NCBI GenBank assembly: GCA_052161645.1
Contig: CP197414.1
Origin: Laterigemmans sp052161645
GTDB taxonomy: Bacteria > Planctomycetota > Planctomycetia > Pirellulales > Pirellulaceae
DNA length: 64,000 nucleotides
Direction: 5' to 3' (one strand)
The position numbers were made by a program, and so were the translations under genes. Shown here in pieces: positions 34,525-42,446 of this stretch. Each line of letters opens with the position of its first letter. Positions within the stretch are counted from its first letter, which is position 1. Below the pieces are notes generated by a model. It ran no database searches, was not told the DNA's origin, and saw only the letters and a list, made by a program, of their open reading frames with translations.

Positions 34525-35111
34525 GCGTATCACCGTCCAGTTCAATTGCCTCGATTCTAGCGGTCCGGATCAGCAGAAGCAACAAAGCTGCAAGCATTAC
34601 GCGGGTTGCATCGTCACGCCCTGCGATACGCGAAGCAGTTGGGTTGCTTGATCAACCGCCAGCAGTCCATTCAACGCCTGTGTCCATTCGTCCATTCGAT
34701 CATCTGCCATAGCAGCAAAAGTCAATCAAACGGAAGAGTCTCGCTGGTTCTCGATCCGCGTTCTTGCTCGTTGCATCGGTCCTATCTCACCGCCGTGGTC
34801 TCCTGGTCAGCAAATGAATCTGCTCGTTCAGCTCAAGCCCCAATCGAAATGGGCCGAGTACCGTCAAGCGACCCGCAAGCAGACATCTATCTGGGCGTGG
34901 TCTCGTTGCCAGCAAAGAATCACACGAACCTGTGATATTCGACGCGACGAACGCTTCGCATCAGCGGGTCGGCGCGATCGACATTGGTTTCAAAATCGAC
35001 CCGAGTTCCGACTCAGTTGCATTGCGATTGTTCGTCGGATCAAGATAGGGCCGACAAGTCGCCGTGTGTTGCCGCGAGCCTCTTCGAGTGTGGTGAGTTA
35101 TACGCCGGTTT
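34525..35111. other. Cassette space without recognisable gene
   Basis: About 590 bases between palindrome C and the FKBP-like gene. No frame on either strand has a good start, ribosome binding site or family motif. Weak palindromic pieces (CGACGAACGCTTCGCATCAG near 34944) hint at another recombination site. It may be an ORF-less or decayed cassette. Confidence 0.4.
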
Positions 35112-35882
35112 CTAATGCGTTGCACGCTCGAGGGATACGAGCCTGATCGTCGCATAAATTGTCTGTGAATTGCCTGGTTTTGTTAGCCACTTCCTCGCTC
35201 CTGCGGCCACTTTCACTGGTACTTGGACTCGACGCTCGTCGCCGACCGACATGTCCTCCATTGCGATCGTCAACCACGGCCATGTCTTATCTGAACCTAT
35301 GTCGAATTCCATTGGATGCGTATAGTCTGCTGATGCCAAATGCGATTCGAAGTCATGTGAGTCGAACACGATATAGCGAAATTTTATCTTGTCCCCGACC
35401 TGCGGAAACATCTCACTATCCGGCCGGTCGTTCTTCGTAAACTTGACGAACTCGTCGGTACCCGGTACGCGGGCACGGACAATGTCGCCGTCACGGGAGT
35501 ATACCACGCGCGTCGACTGGGGAAGTGTGTCGGAAATCGCGCCGTAACCGTCTCTTTCGAAGACTATTTCACCGGCGTCCATCGGCACCTCAATTAGTTT
35601 GATTTGCTCCACGCCGCCGCAGCCACTCGTGTAGTATTTAAAGATACACTTGTCGTCCGCTCGGCTCACTACGGAGATTCGAACTTCCATCAACCCTGAG
35701 AAATGCCCAGAGGCACCCAATTCTGCCGTTGCGGGATCAAATATTATCTTGTGATCCGAAATATTGAGACCTTGTGATCGAGGATTGTCTTCTTGTCCCC
35801 ATATCACCTGCGCGCAAGCACAGCAAAGTGCCAGGAAAATGCAGAAGCTGATGTTCCGAATGTCGCTTGTATCTACGAACAT
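35112..35882 (-). CDS. Cassette-borne secreted protein with FKBP-like C-terminal domain
   Basis: A 256-residue protein. The N-terminal hydrophobic segment (ISFCIFLALCCACAQVIWG) is a signal peptide. The last ~110 residues follow the FKBP layout: VGDKIKFRYIVFD, HPMEFDIGSDKTWPWLTIAM, EDMSVGDERRVQVPVKVAA, TIYATIRLVSLE. FKBP proteins are peptidyl-prolyl isomerases; several active-site aromatics are not obvious, so catalysis is uncertain. The middle part has cysteines (DDKCIFKYYTSGCGG) that may form a disulfide. It lies between palindromes of the cassette array, with site D just upstream. Confidence 0.62.
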   Translation of the reverse strand: MFVDTSDIRNISFCIFLALCCACAQVIWGQEDNPRSQGLNISDHKIIFDPATAELGASGHFSGLMEVRISVVSRADDKCIFKYYTSGCGGVEQIKLIEVPMDAGEIVFERDGYGAISDTLPQSTRVVYSRDGDIVRARVPGTDEFVKFTKNDRPDSEMFPQVGDKIKFRYIVFDSHDFESHLASADYTHPMEFDIGSDKTWPWLTIAMEDMSVGDERRVQVPVKVAAGARKWLTKPGNSQTIYATIRLVSLERATH

Positions 35883-35941
35883 GAGACGTCTCCGCAGGGC
35901 CTAGTTGAGAAGCGACGATTCACATTGAACCGTGAGTTACT

Positions 35942-36037
35942 CGACGAACGTCGGTGATGACCGCGGTCGCCGCGGTTGACTTGTTGTATATGGCGGACGA
36001 GCTCGGCGACTCCGGTCCATCACTTGGTTCTGTCGCG
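35942..36037 (-). repeat. attC-like imperfect palindrome D
   Basis: The left arm CGACGAACGTCGGTGATGAC, then CGCGGTCGCCG; the right arm CGGCGACTCCGGTCCATCAC, then TTGGTTCTGTCG. It is nearly identical to site C along its whole length, loop included (TTGACTTGTTGT, GGCGGACGA). It lies 25 bases past the stop of the VOC gene. Confidence 0.6.
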
Positions 36038-36061
36038 TCATTGCCTAGCTGTTGCGGATAC

Positions 36062-36466
36062 TCAACGCCAAGCCGAATTTTGGATGACGACACGATACCC
36101 ATCTGGGTCCTCATAGGTACGGCCATCTTTGTTCCAGTAGGGATTGGACGACAAGACGGCGGGCGCTCCAAATGATTCTAAGCGAGCAATTGCTGCACGC
36201 CACTGCAGCGCGTCCGGCAAATAGAAGACAAGCAGGTGTTCGTGCGAAGGAGCAGATCCTGCTCTCTCGTCGTGCTTTGTTGTGAACTCGAGATGGTATC
36301 CCGCGTGTTCGTGTCCTAGCATCACACCGTCGAAGCCATCATGATCCTTAAATTCCGCAAGAACCTTAAAACCGAGAGCCCGGCAGTAAAACTCTCGAAC
36401 TTCCTGCAAACGATCTGTAGGTCGCGCCACCCGAAGGTGCGCAGAGGCCAGCGGGTTGCTATCCAT
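36062..36466 (-). CDS. VOC-family (glyoxalase/bleomycin-resistance-like) protein
   Basis: A 134-residue protein with the paired beta-alpha-beta-beta-beta modules of the vicinal oxygen chelate fold: LASAHLRVARPTDRLQEVRE, FYCRALGFKVLAEF, GYHLEFTTKHDE, then ARLESFGAP, NPYWNKDGRTYEDPDGYRVV. The metal ligands usual in this family (His early, Glu in YHLEF, Glu/Asp in EDPDG) are visible. The substrate is unknown; VOC genes are frequent integron cargo. The start is ATG 36466 (MDSNPLA); six more codons are open upstream. Followed by palindrome D. Confidence 0.82.
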   Translation of the reverse strand: MDSNPLASAHLRVARPTDRLQEVREFYCRALGFKVLAEFKDHDGFDGVMLGHEHAGYHLEFTTKHDERAGSAPSHEHLLVFYLPDALQWRAAIARLESFGAPAVLSSNPYWNKDGRTYEDPDGYRVVIQNSAWR

Positions 36467-36511
36467 AGGCTCGCCAAACATCATTCATGCCAATGAAGTA
36501 CACAGTTATCC

Positions 36512-36607
36512 GCGACGAACGACCGCCGTAACCGGGCGGCGACGAGAGATTTTCCATTTCAAAAACGCTGGACTTCGCCGCTCCGGTTCCCGGCATCGTT
36601 ATTTGGC
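36512..36607 (-). repeat. attC-like imperfect palindrome E
   Basis: The left arm GACGAACGACCGCCGTAACC then GGGCGGCGAC; the right arm CGCCGCTCCGGTTCCCGGCA then TCGTTATTTGG. On the minus strand the site begins AAATAAC, which contains the TAA stop of the preceding gene, and ends GTTCGTC. Overlap of the stop codon with the first core box is typical of integron cassettes. Confidence 0.6.
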
Positions 36608-36904
36608 TTGTTTGATCCCTCGCATGACTATCAGGTTGCGGAGGGAAACGACAAAGCCACAGATCAGCATGACGATAGATAGGGCTGCAACTATCCATCG
36701 GCCCCAAGGCATAGCAAAGTAGTCAATCAGGACTGCAACACCAAGAAACAACGGCGGGAAGACGATCAATTCAGGCATGAAGCTGAATCCAGCATCTTTT
36801 GGTCGAGTTCCTTCGGCGATTGCTGCCGCAAGACCGATCGTACCAACAATCGGGTACGAGAGCCATGCCAACGCGATAAGAAGTATTAGCGTCCAGAGTG
36901 GCAT
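36599..36904 (-). CDS. Cassette-borne membrane protein
   Basis: A 101-residue protein. The start is set at ATG 36904 (MPLWTLILLIALAWLSYPIV). There are three hydrophobic helices: the N-terminal one, ELIVFPPLFLGVAVLIDYFA, and WIVAALSIVMLICGFVVSLR, with a short basic tail. No family was recognised. It lies 25 bases downstream of the DUF1851 gene without a palindrome between them, so the two probably share one cassette. Its stop codon is part of palindrome E. Confidence 0.65.
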   Translation of the reverse strand: MPLWTLILLIALAWLSYPIVGTIGLAAAIAEGTRPKDAGFSFMPELIVFPPLFLGVAVLIDYFAMPWGRWIVAALSIVMLICGFVVSLRNLIVMRGIKQAK

Positions 36905-36929
36905 CTGTGGCACGGATATATCAGCCAAA

Positions 36930-37406
36930 TCAGTTGATCTTGATTTCGGAAATTGGCGCGCCATCTGGGAGATCTTCGACCTGCCGGTGCACTTGACCGT
37001 GAACACTGATGTGGACGCTAACGTCGGTCGCATCGACATTACCGATGTCGTCGGCTCCGCCGAGGACAAGCAACTGTTTGTGACTGTAGACTTGCTTTGG
37101 TTGCAATGTCATTCCTGCATTGCGAAATTGTACGATCCGCGACGGAAACATGTGATCGGTGACAAACTGATTGTCTCGCAGCAGCGACCGGAACGATTCA
37201 CCATTGTCTGCCACACAACGGATAGTCCCTTCAACCATGTCGACGAAGTACACCGCTCCGGACTCGCCTTGAGCAAACGTGTCACCCATTACGGTTAGCA
37301 GGACGGGGCGCAGTGGTTCAGGCATCGCCCATGTCCATTCCGATAGTAGCGTTTCCATATCAACGCCTTTAACGCTGATGGTCAAATCGTTCATCGTGAT
37401 CGGCAT
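36930..37406 (-). CDS. DUF1851 / T6SS immunity Tdi1-type protein
   Basis: The last ~110 residues read GDTFAQGESGAVYFVDMVEG, TIRCVADNGESFRSLLRDNQ, FPSRIVQFRNAGMTLQPKQV, YSHKQLLVLGG, TDVSVHISVHGQVHRQVEDL and PDGAPISEIKIN. This matches the DUF1851/Tdi1 C-terminal layout (LGG near residue 128 and SVHGQIHRQVKDLP). Family members include immunity proteins against secreted nuclease toxins, but many have no known toxin. The start is ATG 37406, preceded by GAGGTATCC. It shares a cassette with the membrane gene downstream; palindrome F lies upstream. Confidence 0.75.
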   Translation of the reverse strand: MPITMNDLTISVKGVDMETLLSEWTWAMPEPLRPVLLTVMGDTFAQGESGAVYFVDMVEGTIRCVADNGESFRSLLRDNQFVTDHMFPSRIVQFRNAGMTLQPKQVYSHKQLLVLGGADDIGNVDATDVSVHISVHGQVHRQVEDLPDGAPISEIKIN

Positions 37407-37442
37407 GGATACCTCGGATGGAAAGGGGAACTCTGCTCTTGC

Positions 37443-37530
37443 CAAATAACGGTAACGATCACGTGGTCGACGCGAACGATCAACGACTTCAAAAACCACA
37501 ACTCGGCGACTCGCGTTCATCGGTACGCCC
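37443..37530 (-). repeat. attC-like imperfect palindrome F
   Basis: The left part CCAAATAACGGTAACGATCA then CGTGGTCGACG; the right part CGGCGACTCGCGTTCATCGG. On the minus strand it ends CCGTTATTTGG, the reverse complement of the box that starts site E. It is the rightmost site of the array; the gene it once followed is missing, and group II intron sequence begins shortly to the right. Confidence 0.5.
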
Positions 37531-37599
37531 GACATGGGCGTGTACTTATGGGGTGCCGCTGGCGACGAGCCAGCCAGTCCCCTGAACAATTTAGGAACT

Positions 37600-38608
37600 C
37601 TTTTATTAAGGCAGTATACCAAATGCAGATTTAGGAGTAAAAGTTCGAGGCGAGGGCAACTGCTTATGCGTAAACGCCGGGTTTGAAGACCGCCACCCGG
37701 ATGCGTTCACGCCCAAACTGCGAGGTGACGGACAGAAACGTTGTAGAGGCCGATCGGCCCGCTGAGGTGAGTGGCCCGAGGACCACGAAACCGTTTTCCG
37801 ACAGCACGATTGGTAGACAACGCACTTGCGCAGTGAAAGTACACGTGTCTCCTCAAGGCGATGAATTGTCATTGCTCCTGACGAGCCCATTATTCGGGGA
37901 GATCTGCGAGCGTACCTGTGAGTAAGGCTTGCCTGAAAGGCAGGGCGACCAAGATGACTTGACTCGTGCGAGCAGGGAGCAGAAGAGGCCATAGTAGTGG
38001 GCCTTCACAACCCAGTGAAGCCGCGAAGGGCCGAACTTTTCTTGACAAGGAAGAACCATTGGCAAACTCAGATCATCCGAATCGCATCGACGCGCCCTCT
38101 GGCTACCATAAAGGAGTGGAGGAGATCGGCCCGCGCTCTTCGGGACTTGAGACAGAAGTACTTGATCCGGCGTCTGCCAAGAAGCCAGCCTTGGACCCCG
38201 TTGCAGAGCACCTGATGGAACAGATTGTCGACGAGATCAACATGGAAGCAGCCTGGAAGAAAGTCCGCTCCAACCGTGGGGCTCCTGGTCCTGACGGAAT
38301 CACGATCGACGAATTTCAGGAAACCTTCCGTGATGTCTGGTCTACGCTTCGACAACAACTGTTGGAAGGCACTTACCGTCCGAGCCCCGCTCGGCGCAAG
38401 AGCATTCCCAAGCCAGACGGCAGCGAGCGTCATCTCGGTATTGCAAACGTGATCGACCGCTTGATCGAACAAGCCGTTCTACAAATCCTGACACCAATCT
38501 TTGATCCTGACTTTTCAGAATCAAGCTTTGGTTTTCGTCCCGGTCGCTCGGCTCATGAAGCGACCCATCTGGTCCAAACTCACATTCGCGCCGGCTACGG
38601 ATTGGTGC
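37600..38608 (+). mobile_element. Group II intron, 5' part (ribozyme leader plus RT start)
   Basis: The RT start at 38059 is preceded by structured sequence such as CGACCAAGATGACTTGACTC, AGCAGAAGAGGCCATAGTAG and GAAGGGCCGAACTTTTCTTG. Intron RT leaders are usually of this type. The exact 5' end was not found (a GUGYG-type start is not obvious), so the left boundary is a guess. The right end is where RT sequence stops abruptly, near 38608. Orientation is plus, as for the 3' fragment at 31217-31690. Confidence 0.55.
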
Positions 38609-39282
38609 GTTTACCTGTGTCCTCGGCCCGCGAGAGTATTCCCGAGTCATTGGCCGATCGATCAACCTGGATTCCCAACGGACCCGATCCCGCGAGAGTC
38701 CGGCCGACCCGCGGACGCGATCGCACGCGAGCGAACATGGGGGTCTCACGCGACGACATACTGCTCGTTGTTGCATCGCGGATGTCGCGCGAAAAGCGGA
38801 TTGGCACGCTAATGCAAGCCGTTGAGCATCTTGGCCCAGGGTGGCAACTAAGGATTGCCGGCTCTGCATCGGAAAGTGAATCGCAGCACGCAAAGCAATT
38901 GCACGCACTTCAAACCGATCGTGTTAAGATCATCGTCCCCGTCTCGCGACCTGGCGACTTACTGGCCGCGGCCGATGGTTACTTAGCAAACAGCGAGTAC
39001 GAAGGTTATGGACTATCGGTCTCAGAGGCGATGCTGGCTAGTGTGCCGGTATTATCCACGAAAGTCGGCCTGCTTGAGTCGTCACCGAACCTTGCGGCCA
39101 TCATCGATCGCGATGCCACAGTTAACGACTGGGCGGTAGCTATCGCCAGCGACTTTGCCACGACCGCGGATCAGCAGCAGCGAGTAGTCGTTGCGCAAGC
39201 GATGCTTGGGAGTACGCACAGCATCGACCACTGCGCGGCTCAATGGCAAAGCCTAATCGATCATATAGCGAGCAGGGTATGA
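38059..39282 (+). CDS. Chimeric ORF: group II intron RT N terminus fused to glycosyltransferase C-terminal half
   Basis: It starts at TTG 38059 with AAGGAAGAA upstream. Residues ~1-183 are a group IIC reverse transcriptase: LMEQIVDEINMEAAWKKVRS, NRGAPGPDGITIDEF, IPKPDGSERHLGIANVIDRL, FSESSFGFRPGRSAHEA. They end at AGYG just before the RT active site. From ~190 the sequence is a GT-B (GT4-like) glycosyltransferase C-terminal domain: IPNGPDPARVRP, DDILLVVASRMSREKRIGTL, ANSEYEGYGLSVSEAMLASV, with the E-x7-E motif. The RT lacks YADD and the transferase lacks its acceptor half, so neither is likely to work. The open frame (37966-39282) is intact across the join. Confidence 0.75.
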   Translation: MANSDHPNRIDAPSGYHKGVEEIGPRSSGLETEVLDPASAKKPALDPVAEHLMEQIVDEINMEAAWKKVRSNRGAPGPDGITIDEFQETFRDVWSTLRQQLLEGTYRPSPARRKSIPKPDGSERHLGIANVIDRLIEQAVLQILTPIFDPDFSESSFGFRPGRSAHEATHLVQTHIRAGYGLVRLPVSSARESIPESLADRSTWIPNGPDPARVRPTRGRDRTRANMGVSRDDILLVVASRMSREKRIGTLMQAVEHLGPGWQLRIAGSASESESQHAKQLHALQTDRVKIIVPVSRPGDLLAAADGYLANSEYEGYGLSVSEAMLASVPVLSTKVGLLESSPNLAAIIDRDATVNDWAVAIASDFATTADQQQRVVVAQAMLGSTHSIDHCAAQWQSLIDHIASRV

Positions 39283-39382
39283 GCTTGCAAACGGGTGTCA
39301 TCCGGCTAAATTAGAGCTGGCGTCACTGACGCCCGATGCCGCGCAAATTAGGCTAAACAGTCCAAATAGCTCGCGGCAGAAA

Positions 39383-39398
39383 ACGGAAAAACTCCGTG
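39383..39398 (+). terminator. Possible terminator after the chimeric ORF
   Basis: ACGGA and TCCGT pair around AAAAC and are followed by GTTTTAC. A short stem 100 bases after the stop codon; weak evidence. Nothing else was recognised between 39283 and the right repeat. Confidence 0.35.
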
Positions 39399-39438
39399 TT
39401 TTACGCTGTTTGCGAATCTCACAAAGTTGCTGGGCGCC

Positions 39439-39480
<42 letters not shown>

Positions 39481-39615
39481 CTTACTTAATTGTAAGGAGT
39501 TACGATCAAGCGAAAAGTCGCTGCAGGAGGTCCGTCCGTGAACCAAGCCTCACTACAAGCTAGTAAAACCAGGGCAGCCCGACAAGCCGTCTCCGAGATT
39601 TCCACTCCCAATCAC

Positions 39616-40803
39616 CTAGTTGGGGATGGCAAAGAAATAGACACGACTGGCTTGCTCAGGTTCGAAGTCGTTGTCCGAACAGACAAGCAAAAGCCGCTCG
39701 CCCGATGCCAACTTAGGGCCCCAAGTTAGACCTTCCAGCTTGGCGGGCAGCGAGTTACGCAAACCATATTTTGCGTCACGAAAATCAAGGAACGATGATT
39801 TGTCCACCGCTCGCACATCCGCCGGTAGCTTCGTCGCGGGTAGCCTGGCAAGCTGACTGATGTCGGTTGCCTGCGATAAATCGATGCAATACACCGCTTT
39901 GCATTTCGAAGCGGAACCCGGTTTACCATCACGCTCTAATACGAGCAGCCGATGCTCGTCGAGCATCAATATCTCACTGACACCATGCTTAGCCGATTCC
40001 AGCTGATAGGCATACTCCCGTTGCCGCCCCGTGGTGAGGTCTAATTGTAAGATTCTGCAAAACAAACCATAAGATTTATTCTCATTATCAAACGCATGGT
40101 CTTGCAAGCACGGCCCCTGCAAAATGGTAAAGATATTGTTCCCATCGGCTGTGACCGTCACTCCTTCAAAGCCCCGATTGCCTTGCCTGCCTCGTGAATT
40201 CAATTGGTTCTCGGATTTTTTCGTCAGGCCAGCGGTTTCAACTTGAAAGTGCTCTGGAACAGGGTAGCGGCGTTGCAATTCGCCGTCAGGAGAGAACAGT
40301 AATAGCTGGGGACCAAATTCATCGCTAATGACAATTTCGGATGCGGATCGAAAAACAATACCCTCGGGGTCAAGTCGCTGAGCAAACCGCCCATTCGCTT
40401 GAAAAGCTGCCGGGTCACCGACGAATCGTCGCCGTTGCTCGCTAAGGAAGGTTGTCTCCAGCAATTGAAAGTTGGCCAACTCGCCACGGTCTCCGGGGGG
40501 CGTGATTCGCAGGCGGTGCAGGCGGCAGTAGTAAGGCTCCGCAGTGCTGTCTGGTCCCCGGTCCGGAATGATCAAGTACTCGTCGTTCGAGCCAGTGTAA
40601 GTGATTGCGGAAAAACCGCCCAATTGATTTCGAGTTTCACCGCCGGGAAATTCGCCCGACAGGCCAGAGAGATCCTGGGCGTCGCCGGGAATGGTCAGGC
40701 TGCCCAGCAGACGCGGTTCGGATGCGGCGCCGGATTTCGGCAAAACGCAGTACACCATCAGCAGAGTTAACGCGGACAATAATTGCAGGGTACGGAGCAT
40801 CAT
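39616..40803 (-). CDS. Secreted esterase-like activity of phytase family protein
   Basis: Signal peptide MMLRTLQLLSALTLLMVYCV. The mature protein is a beta-propeller with motifs of the esterase-like-activity-of-phytase family: LGGFSAITYTGSNDEYLIIP, DRGPDS, RLDPEGIVFRSASEIVISDE, FGPQLLLFSPDGEL, GNRGFEGVTVTADGN, LEGLTWGPKL and VCSDNDF near the end. These proteins are thought to hydrolyse phospho- or other esters outside the cell. The start is placed at ATG 40803 (the ATG 3 bases inside is equally possible); 28 more codons are open upstream. Length 395 residues. First gene right of the island. Confidence 0.82.
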   Translation of the reverse strand: MMLRTLQLLSALTLLMVYCVLPKSGAASEPRLLGSLTIPGDAQDLSGLSGEFPGGETRNQLGGFSAITYTGSNDEYLIIPDRGPDSTAEPYYCRLHRLRITPPGDRGELANFQLLETTFLSEQRRRFVGDPAAFQANGRFAQRLDPEGIVFRSASEIVISDEFGPQLLLFSPDGELQRRYPVPEHFQVETAGLTKKSENQLNSRGRQGNRGFEGVTVTADGNNIFTILQGPCLQDHAFDNENKSYGLFCRILQLDLTTGRQREYAYQLESAKHGVSEILMLDEHRLLVLERDGKPGSASKCKAVYCIDLSQATDISQLARLPATKLPADVRAVDKSSFLDFRDAKYGLRNSLPAKLEGLTWGPKLASGERLLLVCSDNDFEPEQASRVYFFAIPN

Positions 40804-40830
40804 GTTGAAAAGCTTGTATAGCAAGGAAAA

Positions 40831-40856
40831 AGGGCGATCAAATGAATGATCGCCCT
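40831..40856 (-). terminator. Intrinsic terminator of the DUF1559 gene
   Basis: A perfect 10-bp stem AGGGCGATCA / TGATCGCCCT with a 6-base loop. On the minus strand it is followed by TTTTTCC. It lies 74 bases past the stop of the DUF1559 gene. Confidence 0.85.
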
Positions 40857-40929
40857 GGCGAATCGAGTCGAGCGGCGGCAACACCACTCGCTGATGGAAA
40901 TGTGTAGCCGCGGCTTTGCGGCTTGCGGC

Positions 40930-41895
40930 TTAAAGCGGGGTGGGAACTTCGCCACCAGCACGTGTGACCGCACCGACGAAGACTCGCGTGTCGATCGTTT
41001 GGCCAACAAAACGCACCGAACCATCTGCCAAAGCAAAATTGGCACCACCGGTGTGGAACGAGAAAACTTCGCTAACGTTAATCGCGTTGATCATATAAGG
41101 GCCATACTTGGTGAGGCCATCGACGGTGGCTCCATTGATGCTGAAACCACAGTCAGGATCGGCCCAGCCGGTGCCGTCAGCCGCTACGAATTCGCCGTTG
41201 AACAAGACAACCTTATCATCGGTATAGTTAGCAAACATTTCGGGCGTCATGGGTCCGCGACTGGTCCAAGCTGTTGGTTGACCGGCTGCTTCCGCGATCA
41301 TCAGTGTGTTGGAAGTTCCGTCGCGGATGTCGCGGATCGCATTGTTGCGATCTTTCGAAAGGGCTCCGGCGCGGGCACCTTCACCCGGGGCGGGGATGCC
41401 CAAAACGGTCGTGTAAACTTTCTTCTTGACTTCGTTGATGGAGCCATAATCGCCGGCCGCGGCGCCAGCGCACCAGTAGGAGTCCACGCGGTCACTGCCG
41501 GGGGCTGATGGGCAAAGGAACAAAGGAAGTTGCGTGCCGACGGCGGGACGATTTCGCATCGCTGACCAGGCGAAGTTAAAGTCCATGAGATTCTGCAAAT
41601 TGGACTGCTCGGCGAAGGGCAGAATTAGTGTGGTCCATGATTGATAAGTGCTCTCGCCAACGCCACCTTCAATTGGCAACTCTGCCCCGAGACGACTGGG
41701 TGGAAAGTGCTTGAAGGCGCTTTCGTAATTGTGCAGCGCCAAACCAAGCTGCTTGAGGTTATTCAAGCATTGCATTCTACGGGCGGCTTCGCGTGCTGAT
41801 TGGACCGCTGGCAATAACAAGCCAACTAAGATCCCAATGATGGCGATCACCACCAATAGTTCGACGAGCGTGAAACCTGAACGACGTGGGTTCAT
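40930..41895 (-). CDS. DUF1559 prepilin-type secreted protein
   Basis: The N terminus RRSGFTLVELLVVIAIIGIL is a type IV pilin-like cleavage and helix motif. It is followed by LLLPAVQSAREAARRMQCLN and NLKQLGLALHNYESAF, the hallmark of planctomycete DUF1559 proteins. The C terminus has the FHTGGANFALADGSVRFVG motif (the H-x9-DG box). These proteins are very numerous in planctomycetes, are probably exported by a type II/pilus-like machine, and have no known activity. The length of 321 residues is typical. A small lipoprotein gene lies upstream in the same direction, a common pairing. Confidence 0.95.
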   Translation of the reverse strand: MNPRRSGFTLVELLVVIAIIGILVGLLLPAVQSAREAARRMQCLNNLKQLGLALHNYESAFKHFPPSRLGAELPIEGGVGESTYQSWTTLILPFAEQSNLQNLMDFNFAWSAMRNRPAVGTQLPLFLCPSAPGSDRVDSYWCAGAAAGDYGSINEVKKKVYTTVLGIPAPGEGARAGALSKDRNNAIRDIRDGTSNTLMIAEAAGQPTAWTSRGPMTPEMFANYTDDKVVLFNGEFVAADGTGWADPDCGFSINGATVDGLTKYGPYMINAINVSEVFSFHTGGANFALADGSVRFVGQTIDTRVFVGAVTRAGGEVPTPL

Positions 41896-41960
41896 AAGAG
41901 ATTCCTCCTGAAAGTTAACAAATAGTGAGAGATTTATTTATAAAGAACAGCCTGCAAAGG

Positions 41961-42446
41961 CTATTTTAAGTCAATCGCCGGTAACTGATTTGGGCCTTCG
42001 GTAATGGTGACTTCATAACCCGAAGTCTCCGGTTTGAGGTATTTTCGGTTGAGCCGCTCAGGCATCTCCTCGTGCTCATCTTGGCTCATCTCTCCAATGG
42101 GCCCCTGCCAAGAAAACGAAAGGCGATACTTGCCCACCGCCGCACCATCACCAGTTGTGTATGTCGTCACTTGAAAATGCCCAGCGCCGTCAGTCTGCGC
42201 CCTAGGCAAGATCGGGTTCGCGGTGCCGCTGGGCTTTGTTAGCGGATGAAATGTGATGAAGACATCTTCCGCAGCCGCACCTTTCACCGTTAAATCACCC
42301 TCTGCGGGCTCAACTGGGAGTTGCCACGCTGGCGTCGGGGTCCCACCACCACAGCCCGCCGTCAGGGCAGTGCAGCAAAACAACAACGCGATGCAGGAGA
42401 TTTGGGAAAGAGAGACGCTTCCGGCGATAACTTTTGACGCGTTCAT
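41961..42446 (-). CDS. Lipoprotein with carboxypeptidase-regulatory-like domain
   Basis: A lipobox (CTALTAGCGGG) lies near residue 32 after a hydrophobic signal segment (ISCIALLFCCTALTAG). The mature ~125 residues form a beta-sandwich-like domain (VFITFHPLTKPSG, TDGAGHFQVTTYTTGDGAAV, GKYRLSFSWQGP). It is similar in plan to the small 'transthyretin/carboxypeptidase regulatory'-like lipoproteins that accompany DUF1559 genes in planctomycetes. It lies 65 bases upstream of the DUF1559 gene and is probably in the same transcript. Confidence 0.85.
   Translation of the reverse strand: MNASKVIAGSVSLSQISCIALLFCCTALTAGCGGGTPTPAWQLPVEPAEGDLTVKGAAAEDVFITFHPLTKPSGTANPILPRAQTDGAGHFQVTTYTTGDGAAVGKYRLSFSWQGPIGEMSQDEHEEMPERLNRKYLKPETSGYEVTITEGPNQLPAIDLK

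Noticed and set aside
34961..35155. Minus-strand frame in the gene-poor cassette space
   Set aside because: Arg/Ser/Thr-rich with no motif; it overlaps the end of the FKBP-like gene. An ORF-less cassette is more likely.
37553..37600. Possible tRNA or tmRNA end (GGGGTGCCGCTGGCGACGAG region)
   Set aside because: A hairpin can be drawn, but no acceptor/T-arm combination or tag reading frame was found.
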